From M3007 sp046329435 (GTDB taxonomy: Bacteria > Bacteroidota > Bacteroidia > Chitinophagales > Saprospiraceae): 64,000 nt of DNA. Shown here one piece after another: positions 53,201 through 61,043 of this stretch; positions within the stretch are counted from its first letter, which is position 1; each line of letters opens with the position of its first letter. The stretch spans positions 62,001-126,000 of the forward strand of contig JAXLUR010000009.1 in NCBI GenBank assembly GCA_046329435.1. The letters run 5' to 3'. Position numbers and translations under genes: made by a program. The notes below the pieces were generated by a model, which saw only the letters and a list, made by a program, of their open reading frames with translations, did not search any database and was not told the DNA's origin.

Positions 53201-56200
53201 GACGAAACCATTATCGTCACCTTGTCCAACCCGGTCAACGGGGGTTTCGGAGACAATACAGGTGTGGGCACCATCACCAACGACGACGCGGCCACGGTGA
53301 CGCTCTCGGGTGGCGTCGCGCAAAACGAAGGCAACAGCGGGACGACCGCCTATACCTTCACCGCGACGCTGAACAACCCCGTGCAGGGCAGTTTCACTGT
53401 GCCCTATACCACCAACGACGGCACCGCCACAACGGCCGACAACGACTATACCGACAACGACGGCACCTTGAACTTTGCCGGCACGGCCGGTGAAACCAAA
53501 ACCATCACGGTACTGGTCAACGGCGACAACAAGGTGGAACTGAACGAAACCTTTACCGTGGCGCTTGGCGCTATCACCGGCGCCCCGCCGGCCGTTACTG
53601 CCGCCGGCTCGCCGCAAACGGGCACCATCACCAACGATGACCAGGCCGTGGCTTCTTTCACCACGACCTTCTCCAGCAACGAAGGGAACAGCGGTACACA
53701 GAGTTATACCTTCATTTTAAACCTGAGTAACCCGGTAGATGCAGCCATCGAATTCGCGTTTTCGCATTCGGACGGTACGGCCACCTTGGCCGACAACGAC
53801 TATTTGAATGCCAGCGGCGTCTTCGCCGTACCAATCGGTAGCTCCGGCAACATTAACTTTGGCGCCGTACCGGTCATCCTCGGAGACACCAAGGTGGAGG
53901 CCAATGAAATTTTCAACGTGGTGCTGACGGCAAACAACTTTTTGGGCCGCAACGTGGTATTCGCCGGCGGCGGCTCATCGATCACCAACCCGATCACCAT
54001 CGTGAACGACGACGCGGCGACCGTCACGCTTACCGGCGGCGGCGCAGCCAACGAGGGCAACTCGGGTACCACATCGCGCGTATTCACCGCCACGTTGAAC
54101 AACGCTGTGCAGGGCGGCTTTTCCCTGCCCTACACCACCAACAACGGCACGGCCACCACGGCCGATAACGACTACACCGACAACGACGGCACCTTGAACT
54201 TCGCCGGTACGGCCGGTGAAACCAAAACCATCACAGTGCTGGTCACAGGCGACAACAAGGTGGAACTGGACGAAAACTTTACCGTCGCCCTCGGCGCCAT
54301 CTCGGGCGCCCCGGCCGGTGTGACGACCGCCGGCTCGCCGCAAACAGGCGTCATTACCAACGACGATGCCGCCACGGTCGCCATTGCCGGCAACCAGAGC
54401 GGCCCGGAAAACGTCACGCCCCAGGCGTTCAGCGTCACGCTGAGCAACCCGGTCGACGTACCCGTCACGGTATTGTTCAACACCTCCAACGGCACGGCCA
54501 CCACGGCCGACAACGATTACACCGGTATCGTGAATCAGACGGTGACTTTCCCGGCAGGCAGCACGACAGCGCAATCCGTGCCGGTGGCCATCATCAACGA
54601 CAACAAGGTGGAAGCCGACGAAGTGTACAACGTGGCCATCGGCACGCTGAGCGCCAGCGGCCGCAACGTGAGCCTGGGAACGAGCTCGGGTACGGGCACG
54701 ATCGTCAACGACGACGCAGCCACCGTCACCCTTGCCGGCGGTACGGCGCAAAACGAAGGCAACAGCGGTACGATTAGCTACACCTTCACCGCTACGTTGA
54801 ACAACCCCGTACAAGGCGGCTTCACGGTACCCTACACGACCAATGATGGCAGCGCCACAACGGCCGACAACGACTACACCGACAATGACGGCACCTTGAA
54901 CTTCGCGGGTACCGCCGGCGAAACCAAAACCATCACGGTGCTGGTGAATGGCGATAACAAGGTGGAATTGAACGAAACCTTCACCGTCGCGCTCGGCGCC
55001 ATCGCGGGCGCCCCGGCCGGCGTGACGACCGCCGGCTCGCCGCAAACGGGCACGATTACCAACGACGACGCCGCCACGGTGGCCATTGCCGGCAACCAGA
55101 GCGGCCCGGAAGCCACCACACCGCAGACGTTCAGCGTCACGCTGAGCAACCCGGTCGACGTGAACGTCACGGTGTTGTTCAACACCTCCAACGGCACGGC
55201 TACCACGGCCGACAACGATTACACCGGCATTACCAACCAGACCGTGACCTTCGCGGCAGGCACCACCACCGCACAATCGGTACCGGTTGCCATTATCAAC
55301 GACAACAAAGTGGAGGCCAACGAAGTGTACAACGTGGCCATCGGTACTTTGAACGCTTCGGGCCGCAACGTGACCCTGGGCACGAGCACAGGCACGGGTA
55401 CCATCAACAACGATGACGCAGCGACGGTGACCCTCTCGGGCGGTATTTCACAAAATGAAGGCAATACGGCCAACACCGTCTTCACCTTCACCGCGACGCT
55501 CAACAACCCCGTGCAAGGCGGCCTGACGGCTGCTTATGTCACCAACGACGGCACCGCAACAACGGCGGACAACGACTACCTCGACAACGACGGCAACCTC
55601 CTCTTCACGGGCACGGCCGGTGAAACCAAAACCTTCACGGTGGCTTCCGTAGCCGACAACAAGGTGGAAGCCAATGAAACCTTCCAGACCGTTCTCACGG
55701 GACTGACCCTGCCGGTTGGTATCACCTCGGTGACCATCGCAGGCTCTCCGCAAACCGCCACCATTGTCAACGACGAGGTGGACTTCGGCGACGCCCCCGA
55801 TACCTACGGCACGCTTCTGGCTTCCAGCGGCGCCCGCCACTCCACTGTGCTCGGTTTCCGCCTCGGCAACGACATCGACGGTGAAGTGGACGGCCAGCCC
55901 ACGGCCAACGCAAGCGGCGACGGCGCCGACGAAGACGGCGTCACGCTGCCCAGCCCGCTGGTGACCAATACCACGGCCAACGTGACGGTCAACGCCTCTT
56001 TGGCAGGCAAGCTCGACGCCTGGGTCGATTTCAACAACAACGGCAACTTCAACGACGCCGGGGAAAAGGTGTTTAACAATGTTTCGGTCGCAGCAGGCGC
56101 CAACAGCCTGAGCTTTGCCGTGCCCAACGGCGCCACACCGAGCCTGACCTTCGCGCGTTTCCGTCTCAGCTCCGCAGGCGGCCTCTCCCCAACCGGTTCG

Positions 56201-58552
56201 GCGTCCGACGGCGAAGTCGAAGACTATCAGGTGCAAATTGTGAATACCCAGTTCTCTGTCAACGACCCGACCGTGACGGAAGGCAACGCCGGCACCACCA
56301 ACCTGGCCTTCGTCATCACCCGCTCGAACAACGCCTCGGCTTGCTCGATCGACTACGCCATCACGGGCGGTACGGCCACCACGGCCGACAACGACTACCA
56401 GCCCCTGGCAGCCGGTACAGCCAGCTTCACCGCCGGCGGCGCCCTCACGCAAACCATCAACGTCGTGGTGGTGGGTGATGTCAAAGTCGAATTGAACGAA
56501 ACGGTCGACATGACCTTGTCCAACCCGGTCAACGGCTCCATCCTCGACGGCTCGGGCACGGGCACCATTGTGAATGACGACCAGGGCGTCATCACGATCA
56601 CCAATGCAACCGTAACCGAAGGCGATGTGCCAAACACCGTTACTGCAACCTTCACGCTCAATCTGAGCAATCCTTCGGATGCCAATGTGGCCGTGAACTA
56701 CGTTACCGTGGACAATACGGCAACGCTGGCCAACAACGACTTCCAGTCGGCCAGCGGCACACTCACTTACACCCCCGGCCAGACCAGCAAAACCGTGACC
56801 GTCACGGTAGTCGGCGATTGCGCCATCGAAGCCAACGAGACCTTCTTCCTGCGCCTGAGCGGACTGGTTAACAACGGCCGCAACGTCATCCTGAGCGGTG
56901 GCGGCGCTACCCTCGACGGCACGGGCACGATCAACAACGACGACGCCCTGCCGGTCATCACCTGCCCGGCCAACCTTACGGTGAATGCCGCGGCAGGCGT
57001 GTGCAACGCCACCGTAACCCTGCCGCTGCCCACCACGAGCAGCGTCTGCGGCGCTTCCACGCTCGAATTCCGCTACCGCACCGTGGATGCCAACAACGTA
57101 CCCACGGGCGCATTCACGGCTTATGCCCCTGCTGCCAGCAATACGGTCAACTTTATTGTGGAACGTTATGAAGTGGAATGGCGCGTTACCGACGGCTCCG
57201 GCTCCTCGTCGTGCAGCTTCTTCCTGGTCGTACGCGATATTCAGCCGCCGACCATCACCTGCCCGGCCAATCAGAACATCCCGGCCAGCGCCAACTGTAT
57301 GGGTACGGTAGGCACCTGGTCGCCCGTAGCGCTCAACGACAACTGCGCGCCGCCGCCGCCGTCTGTGTTCCAGACGCCCTCGTCGAGCACCGTACTGTCG
57401 GGACACAACGATTCGGAACTCGTCACCCTGACCGCCACCGACGAATACGGCAACACCGCCAGCTGTTCGTTCACCGTGACGCTGAAAGACGTGACGCCGC
57501 CGGTAGCCAAATGCAAAAACGCGACCATCAACCTCGGCTCGGGCGGCAATGTAACCGTAGCGCCGGCATCGGTTGACAACGGCACGACCGACAATTGCGG
57601 CTTCACCCTGATGCTGACGCCCAACACGTTCACCTGTGCCAATATCGGCGCCAACCTGGTGACCCTCAAGGCCACCGACAACGGCGGCAATACCAGCACC
57701 TGCACCGCTACCGTCACCATCAAGGACCTCACGCCGCCGACCGCGCTCTGCAAGAACATCAACGTATTCCTCGACAACACCGGCCATGCTTCCATCACGG
57801 CTTCTTCTGTCAACAATGGCAGCTTCGACGCCTGCGGCATTGCAACGATGTCGATCGATATTTCCCAGTTCGACTGCGGTCAGCTCGGCGGCACGCCGGT
57901 GACGGTCAAACTCACCTTGAAAGACTTGTACAACAACCAGTCGTCGTGCCTGGCCTATGTCACGGTCAAAGATGCCATCGCACCGACGGCGGTATGTTCC
58001 GATATGACGGTCAGTCTCAGCGCTACGGGTTATGCAACCGTCATGACGGCGCCGCTTGCTGCCGGCAGCTACGACAACTGCAGTGTCACGTCGTACAGCC
58101 CTGTGGCAAAAGTGTACACCACTGCCAATATCGGGGTGAACAACCTGACCATTACGGTAAAAGATTTCAGCAACAATTCCGCAACCTGTGTTTCACAGGT
58201 GACGGTGAAGCCTTACAATAGCAACAACCTCGTCGCACCGCAGAACGGCGACGCCCAGTACGCCGACCCGGTTGAAGCGCTGGCAGGCGACAACGAAACG
58301 CTGGACCTCAACGTGTTCCCGAACCCGACCTCGGGGCAGTCGGTGGTCTTGTTCCGCCTGCCGGAAGAACAACCCTACTACTTCCGCCTGTTCGATCTGA
58401 ACGGCCGCCTGATCATGGACTTTAATTTTGAAGGCTTTGCCGGCGAAAACTCCGTTGTACTCGAACTCGGCGAACTGCCCTCCGGCATGTACATCCTCGA
58501 TGTACAATCGGACAGCCTGCGCGGTCAAAAGCGCATTCAGGTACAGAAGTAA
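50279..58552 (+). CDS. giant Calx-beta/GEVED/HYR surface protein with T9SS type A tail
   Basis: 2757 aa. Signal peptide 1-28 (IYLLAGAITSLCANSLSAQ). Half a DUF11 domain (29-90: FSIGTLPPGKTIVVTYEVDV), an SdrD B-like domain (about 95-250: GDLVYKDVNKNGVFDAGDSG), then 14 Calx-beta repeats. Repeats 1-4 span about 250-722, GEVED-1 723-890, repeats 5-12 894-1833, GEVED-2 1834-1987, repeats 13-14 1989-2220. Repeats end in typical TGTITNDD. HYR-like modules follow (2224-2640: CPANLTVNAAAGVCNATVTL). The tail LNVFPNPTSGQSVVLFRLPE then LPSGMYILDVQ is a type A domain. Calx-beta domains bind calcium in other proteins; here that is likely but not shown. It is probably a long surface or matrix adhesin. A terminator follows at 58579. 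Confidence 0.92.
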   Translation: MKKNLQTKWIYLLAGAITSLCANSLSAQNFSIGTLPPGKTIVVTYEVDVNSNVCPSGAQASDISNQSNVTGGNIPTVQTDEVAGAPVTPTLTPVSSLILGDLVYKDVNKNGVFDAGDSGINGVLLRLYADNGDGVLTGADGASIGSATTAGGGLYTFTGLCPGNYIVAVDPSNFNSGGPLYDNTLMTAMISSPVGGATDPDDNINNDDNGDPVAGFGVASQAITLALGAEPTNDGDADNNTNLSLDFGFKSPTTVSIQSTLALAEGTGAGTTAFDFTVTRSDNADAFSLTVNTSDGSATSASDYTAISGGTINFTAGGSSTATVTVLVSKDNVVEPNETFNVTLSGAPAGIVITNASSVGTINNDDNATVTLSGGAAQNEGTSFTFTATLNNPVQGGFSLPYTTNNGTATTADNDYTDNDGTLNFAGTAGETKTITVNTTPDNKVELDETLTVALGTITGAPAGVTTAGSPQTGTITNDDQAVVSFTTTFSGNEGNSGTQSYTFTFNLSNPVDAAIEFGFSHSDGTATLADNDYLNASSAFTVPIGAFGNILVGNPPVIQGDTKVEANEIFNVVLSANNLLGRNVVFAGGGSSITNTVTIVNDDSAILTLTGGGAANEGNSGTTSRVFTATLNNAVQGGFSVPYTTNDGTATTADNDYTDNDGTLNFTGTAGETKTITVLVTGDFKVEADETFTVALGAISGAPAGVTAAGSPQTGTITNDEIDYGDIYDYDGLGPPLISTLLSNNGARHNATLTGPRLGTALDGDPDGQISVNADGDDTDAEGDDEDGVVLPNPLIKGTTANVTVTASAPGFLNAWVDFESDFTFIEASNQVFTDVPVVAGVNNLSFMVPVAASPTSQAWARFRISTASGLMPYGLAADGEVEDYVVSIIDNQFSINDVSVTEGNSGTTNLVFTVSRSTNGTASSVDYAITGGTATSGTDYAPLAAGTINFGVGGPLSENITITVNGDVIVENDETIIVTLSNPVNGGFGDNTGVGTITNDDAATVTLSGGVAQNEGNSGTTAYTFTATLNNPVQGSFTVPYTTNDGTATTADNDYTDNDGTLNFAGTAGETKTITVLVNGDNKVELNETFTVALGAITGAPPAVTAAGSPQTGTITNDDQAVASFTTTFSSNEGNSGTQSYTFILNLSNPVDAAIEFAFSHSDGTATLADNDYLNASGVFAVPIGSSGNINFGAVPVILGDTKVEANEIFNVVLTANNFLGRNVVFAGGGSSITNPITIVNDDAATVTLTGGGAANEGNSGTTSRVFTATLNNAVQGGFSLPYTTNNGTATTADNDYTDNDGTLNFAGTAGETKTITVLVTGDNKVELDENFTVALGAISGAPAGVTTAGSPQTGVITNDDAATVAIAGNQSGPENVTPQAFSVTLSNPVDVPVTVLFNTSNGTATTADNDYTGIVNQTVTFPAGSTTAQSVPVAIINDNKVEADEVYNVAIGTLSASGRNVSLGTSSGTGTIVNDDAATVTLAGGTAQNEGNSGTISYTFTATLNNPVQGGFTVPYTTNDGSATTADNDYTDNDGTLNFAGTAGETKTITVLVNGDNKVELNETFTVALGAIAGAPAGVTTAGSPQTGTITNDDAATVAIAGNQSGPEATTPQTFSVTLSNPVDVNVTVLFNTSNGTATTADNDYTGITNQTVTFAAGTTTAQSVPVAIINDNKVEANEVYNVAIGTLNASGRNVTLGTSTGTGTINNDDAATVTLSGGISQNEGNTANTVFTFTATLNNPVQGGLTAAYVTNDGTATTADNDYLDNDGNLLFTGTAGETKTFTVASVADNKVEANETFQTVLTGLTLPVGITSVTIAGSPQTATIVNDEVDFGDAPDTYGTLLASSGARHSTVLGFRLGNDIDGEVDGQPTANASGDGADEDGVTLPSPLVTNTTANVTVNASLAGKLDAWVDFNNNGNFNDAGEKVFNNVSVAAGANSLSFAVPNGATPSLTFARFRLSSAGGLSPTGSASDGEVEDYQVQIVNTQFSVNDPTVTEGNAGTTNLAFVITRSNNASACSIDYAITGGTATTADNDYQPLAAGTASFTAGGALTQTINVVVVGDVKVELNETVDMTLSNPVNGSILDGSGTGTIVNDDQGVITITNATVTEGDVPNTVTATFTLNLSNPSDANVAVNYVTVDNTATLANNDFQSASGTLTYTPGQTSKTVTVTVVGDCAIEANETFFLRLSGLVNNGRNVILSGGGATLDGTGTINNDDALPVITCPANLTVNAAAGVCNATVTLPLPTTSSVCGASTLEFRYRTVDANNVPTGAFTAYAPAASNTVNFIVERYEVEWRVTDGSGSSSCSFFLVVRDIQPPTITCPANQNIPASANCMGTVGTWSPVALNDNCAPPPPSVFQTPSSSTVLSGHNDSELVTLTATDEYGNTASCSFTVTLKDVTPPVAKCKNATINLGSGGNVTVAPASVDNGTTDNCGFTLMLTPNTFTCANIGANLVTLKATDNGGNTSTCTATVTIKDLTPPTALCKNINVFLDNTGHASITASSVNNGSFDACGIATMSIDISQFDCGQLGGTPVTVKLTLKDLYNNQSSCLAYVTVKDAIAPTAVCSDMTVSLSATGYATVMTAPLAAGSYDNCSVTSYSPVAKVYTTANIGVNNLTITVKDFSNNSATCVSQVTVKPYNSNNLVAPQNGDAQYADPVEALAGDNETLDLNVFPNPTSGQSVVLFRLPEEQPYYFRLFDLNGRLIMDFNFEGFAGENSVVLELGELPSGMYILDVQSDSLRGQKRIQVQK
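51391..55779 (+). repeat. intragenic Calx-beta repeat array with higher-order duplication
   Basis: Within the giant gene, repeats of about 350-370 bp fall in types A, B and C. The block A-B-A occurs twice (51391-52446 and 53287-54363), and the block C-A twice (54364-55068 and 55069-55779). Copies share long nearly identical runs (for example GTAGETKTITVLVNGDNKVE). Recent segmental duplication or gene conversion is the likely cause. Confidence 0.85.
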
Positions 58553-58578
58553 TACAGTTTGTGTTTTGAAATACATGG

Positions 58579-58618
58579 CGCGAGTCATTCCGGTTGTCGG
58601 GGTGGCTCGCGTTTTTTT
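58579..58618 (+). terminator. strong terminator of the giant gene
   Basis: CGCGAGTCATTCC pairs with GGGGTGGCTCGCG (13 bp, three G-U pairs) with loop GGTTGTC, then a run of seven T. Confidence 0.85.
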
Positions 58619-58742
58619 AGCCCCTTGTAAAAAAAGTGGCTGCCTCCTGAGTTGTTTTCCCGCAGATGGCGCAGCAATATCGAATGACAACCGGCGCCAT
58701 ACGGGTCATTGGCATGCCCAGCCTGTTGACGACTTTTGTGTT

Positions 58743-60263
58743 CTAGATATGATGGATGAATTGCTCCAGATCGTCCTCGGGCCGCAATCCCAGTCTTTTT
58801 CGCAAACGTTGACGCCCTTTTTTCACCCCCTCTTTTGAAATGCCGAGGGTAGAAGCGACCTCGTGGCTGCTGAAATTAAGTTTTAACAACAGCAGCAGGC
58901 GTTCTTCCGCACTGCTGAGTTTGGGGAAACCCGAACGCAACCGAATCAGAAAACCCGGGTTTCCGCGTTCGAAGTAGTTTTTGAACAATTCCCAGTCCGC
59001 GTCGGTCAGGATACGGCTGTTGTACAAACCTTCCGGAAAATCGGACTCATCGAGCGCCCCGGCAGCCGGTTCTTTTTCGGCAATGGCGGCGTATTCCTGA
59101 TTGTGTTTTTCCTCCAGTTCGGAGATACGGGTGTTTTTGACGCGCAACAACTGGGCAAATTCGGCCAATGCCTGCTGATGCCTGGCCAGCTCCTGTTTCG
59201 AATGTTTCATCTTTTGGCGCCACAGCCGCCAGTACACGCCTATGGCAACCAAAAGCAGCAGACCAAAGACCAGGATCATGTTGCGCCGATTGACCTCGGC
59301 CTGATACCTCGCTTGAACCAGGCTGAGTTCCTGCTCTTTTTCCTTCACCACGTAATCGGCCTCCATCTTCCTGATTTTCTGTGCGTTGTCTTCCCTGAAG
59401 ATCGAGTCTTTTATCATCACCGATTGCCGGTACAGGGTCAGCGCTTCCGAAGGCCGGCCGGTTGCCTCGGCCACCTGCGACAGGCGGTTGAGGGCCACGG
59501 AATGCAAATGCGCCTGTCCGGACTGAACGGCCAGCTGTTCGGCATGTTCAAAATACCGCCGGGCTTCTGCCCAATGGCCGAGGTTGCGGTGGCAGTTGCC
59601 GAGGTTGAGGTACATGCCACAGAGTTGATCGAGTACGCCGGAGGCCTGCATCAGCGCCAGGGCGCTGTCGAGCAAAGGCAGGGCAGCGGCCCAGTTACCG
59701 TTGCCACTGTAGGTAAAAGCCATCTGGTTGTAGGCTGCGCAGCGCTCGATCAGCGAGCCGCGCGTGCGCAGCAATTCGTACCCTTTTTGAGCCGTGGTCA
59801 GTTGTTTGTCGGGCATATTCGCGCGGCCATACAAGGCCGACAGGGTGGAATACGCCCTGCCGACACGGGTCGTGTCGCCGCCGCGCATGTAGGCATACAG
59901 TACGGGCTCCGCTATTTCTATGGCTTTTGGCAATTCGCCGAGCCGGTCGTACACACAGGCCAGGTCGAGTTTGGAATCGTAGTATAAAAACGAATCTGCC
60001 TGCGCGGCCGCACTGTCCATCGACCTTTGGTACAGCGCAATGGCTTCCGGGTACTGTCCCAGCGCTCTTACCGAATCGCCTTCCTGGTTGAGTTGGTAGG
60101 CAGGGTTGGTCGAAAGTTCTCTTTCGGCGTCGGTCAGAGTGGGATTCGATACCGTGCCGGAAGCGTCTGAAGCAGTCCCCTGACCACAGGACAGCAGGGA
60201 AAAAAGCAAAACCGCGCAGGCCAGGCCGCGGCCATACAGCTGGAAGAAGCGTGATAAAGGCAT
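58743..60263 (-). CDS. TPR lipoprotein with transmembrane helix and LuxR-like HTH (putative regulator)
   Basis: 506 aa. The N-terminal lipoprotein signal CAVLLFSLLSCGQG places the Cys at residue 26. TPR-like repeats (about 50-300: QYPEAIALYQRSMDSAAAQA, WAEARRYFEHAEQLAVQSGQ) precede a transmembrane helix (ILVFGLLLLVAIGVYWRLW, about 326-344), a coiled coil, and a C-terminal HTH (LSSAEERLLLLLKLNFSSHE, VASTLGISKEGVKKGRQRLR). It has the same layout as 2153-3898 apart from the lipid anchor, so the two are paralogues by architecture. It lies between two large secreted-protein units and may regulate one of them; this is inference. Confidence 0.78.
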   Translation of the reverse strand: MPLSRFFQLYGRGLACAVLLFSLLSCGQGTASDASGTVSNPTLTDAERELSTNPAYQLNQEGDSVRALGQYPEAIALYQRSMDSAAAQADSFLYYDSKLDLACVYDRLGELPKAIEIAEPVLYAYMRGGDTTRVGRAYSTLSALYGRANMPDKQLTTAQKGYELLRTRGSLIERCAAYNQMAFTYSGNGNWAAALPLLDSALALMQASGVLDQLCGMYLNLGNCHRNLGHWAEARRYFEHAEQLAVQSGQAHLHSVALNRLSQVAEATGRPSEALTLYRQSVMIKDSIFREDNAQKIRKMEADYVVKEKEQELSLVQARYQAEVNRRNMILVFGLLLLVAIGVYWRLWRQKMKHSKQELARHQQALAEFAQLLRVKNTRISELEEKHNQEYAAIAEKEPAAGALDESDFPEGLYNSRILTDADWELFKNYFERGNPGFLIRLRSGFPKLSSAEERLLLLLKLNFSSHEVASTLGISKEGVKKGRQRLRKRLGLRPEDDLEQFIHHI

Positions 60264-60396
60264 GTTTAAAGTGTATTACATCGGAGTGGCGTTGGCGCCG
60301 GGGAAAGGACGTAAAGGTAGGTTTCCAATGCTGAGTTGTCGTGCTTGTCCCCTTGTTTGTCCCCGTTTTGCCGTGCTTCATTAAAGGTTCTCATCA

Positions 60397-60404
60397 TACC
60401 TTTG
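60397..60404 (+). promoter_or_regulatory. -7 element of the 60518 operon
   Basis: TACCTTTG (TAnnTTTG), 113 nt before ATG 60518. A TTTTG ends 26 nt upstream, slightly too far. Confidence 0.45.
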
Positions 60405-60517
60405 CGCTAATATCCCTTAACCCGACATCGGGCCACCCACCCCTTTGCTGCTATCCTGTTGCAAGTGCCCGAAGCATACTTCGTTGGTTGATTTTTTTAT
60501 AAATCTTAATAATACGT

Positions 60518-61024
60518 ATGAAAAACACCTTCCGAGCATGCGCCCTTGCCGGCGCATGTCTGTTATGTGCTGTGTGGTCGCATGCCCAGCAAGACAGCGG
60601 CAACTATGACCCGAAGCAATTTCGAAAAGAGCCCGTCTGGATTAAGATGATGAATGATCCAGACGCCAATTTCTATCAAACCGTAGCAGCTTTCCGCGAA
60701 TTCTGGAAAGGTTACCAGTTGCCGGGCGAGCCTGTCGAGCTCGAAGGCAAAGACAGCTTCGAACGGGAAATAGGCCTCGAAGAAGAGGAAACGCGCGATC
60801 ACGAACGCGGCCGCGAAAAAGAGCGGGAGCGCGAAAAAAAGAAACGCCGGGCGCCCGACGGCGGAGATTACAGTTTCGAAGTCAAGCAATTCAAAGGCTG
60901 GTATCAGGATGCCAAATCCTGGTTATTGCCCGACGGTCGCGTCATGAGGCAGGAAGAGCGCCAGCAATTGATCGACCGCCAACAGCAGGAACTCAGAGAA
61001 ATTGAACAGCATCAAAAGAATTAA
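60518..61024 (+). CDS. small secreted, highly charged hypothetical protein
   Basis: 168 aa with signal peptide (CALAGACLLCAVWSHAQ). A short conserved-looking part (PVWIKMMNDPDANFYQTVAA, FREFWKGYQLPG) is followed by a strongly charged helix (EREIGLEEEETRDHERGREK then EREREKKKRR), and the end is Gln/Glu-rich (EERQQLIDRQQQELREIEQH). No family recognised. It precedes the large 61044 protein with a 19-bp gap and is probably co-transcribed, so it may help fold, export or anchor that protein. Confidence 0.65.
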   Translation: MKNTFRACALAGACLLCAVWSHAQQDSGNYDPKQFRKEPVWIKMMNDPDANFYQTVAAFREFWKGYQLPGEPVELEGKDSFEREIGLEEEETRDHERGREKEREREKKKRRAPDGGDYSFEVKQFKGWYQDAKSWLLPDGRVMRQEERQQLIDRQQQELREIEQHQKN

Positions 61025-61043
61025 TCCTAAACGCTTCCCGCTT

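Noticed and set aside
51391..55779. CRISPR-like array
   Set aside because: The repeats are about 350 bp, coding and in frame, with no short repeat-spacer structure.
53975..57787. Long minus-strand open frames (433 and 779 aa) across the giant Calx-beta gene
   Set aside because: They are antisense to repeats with a strong GC codon bias, have repetitive low-complexity translations, and no recognisable domain; the plus-strand Calx-beta frame explains the region.
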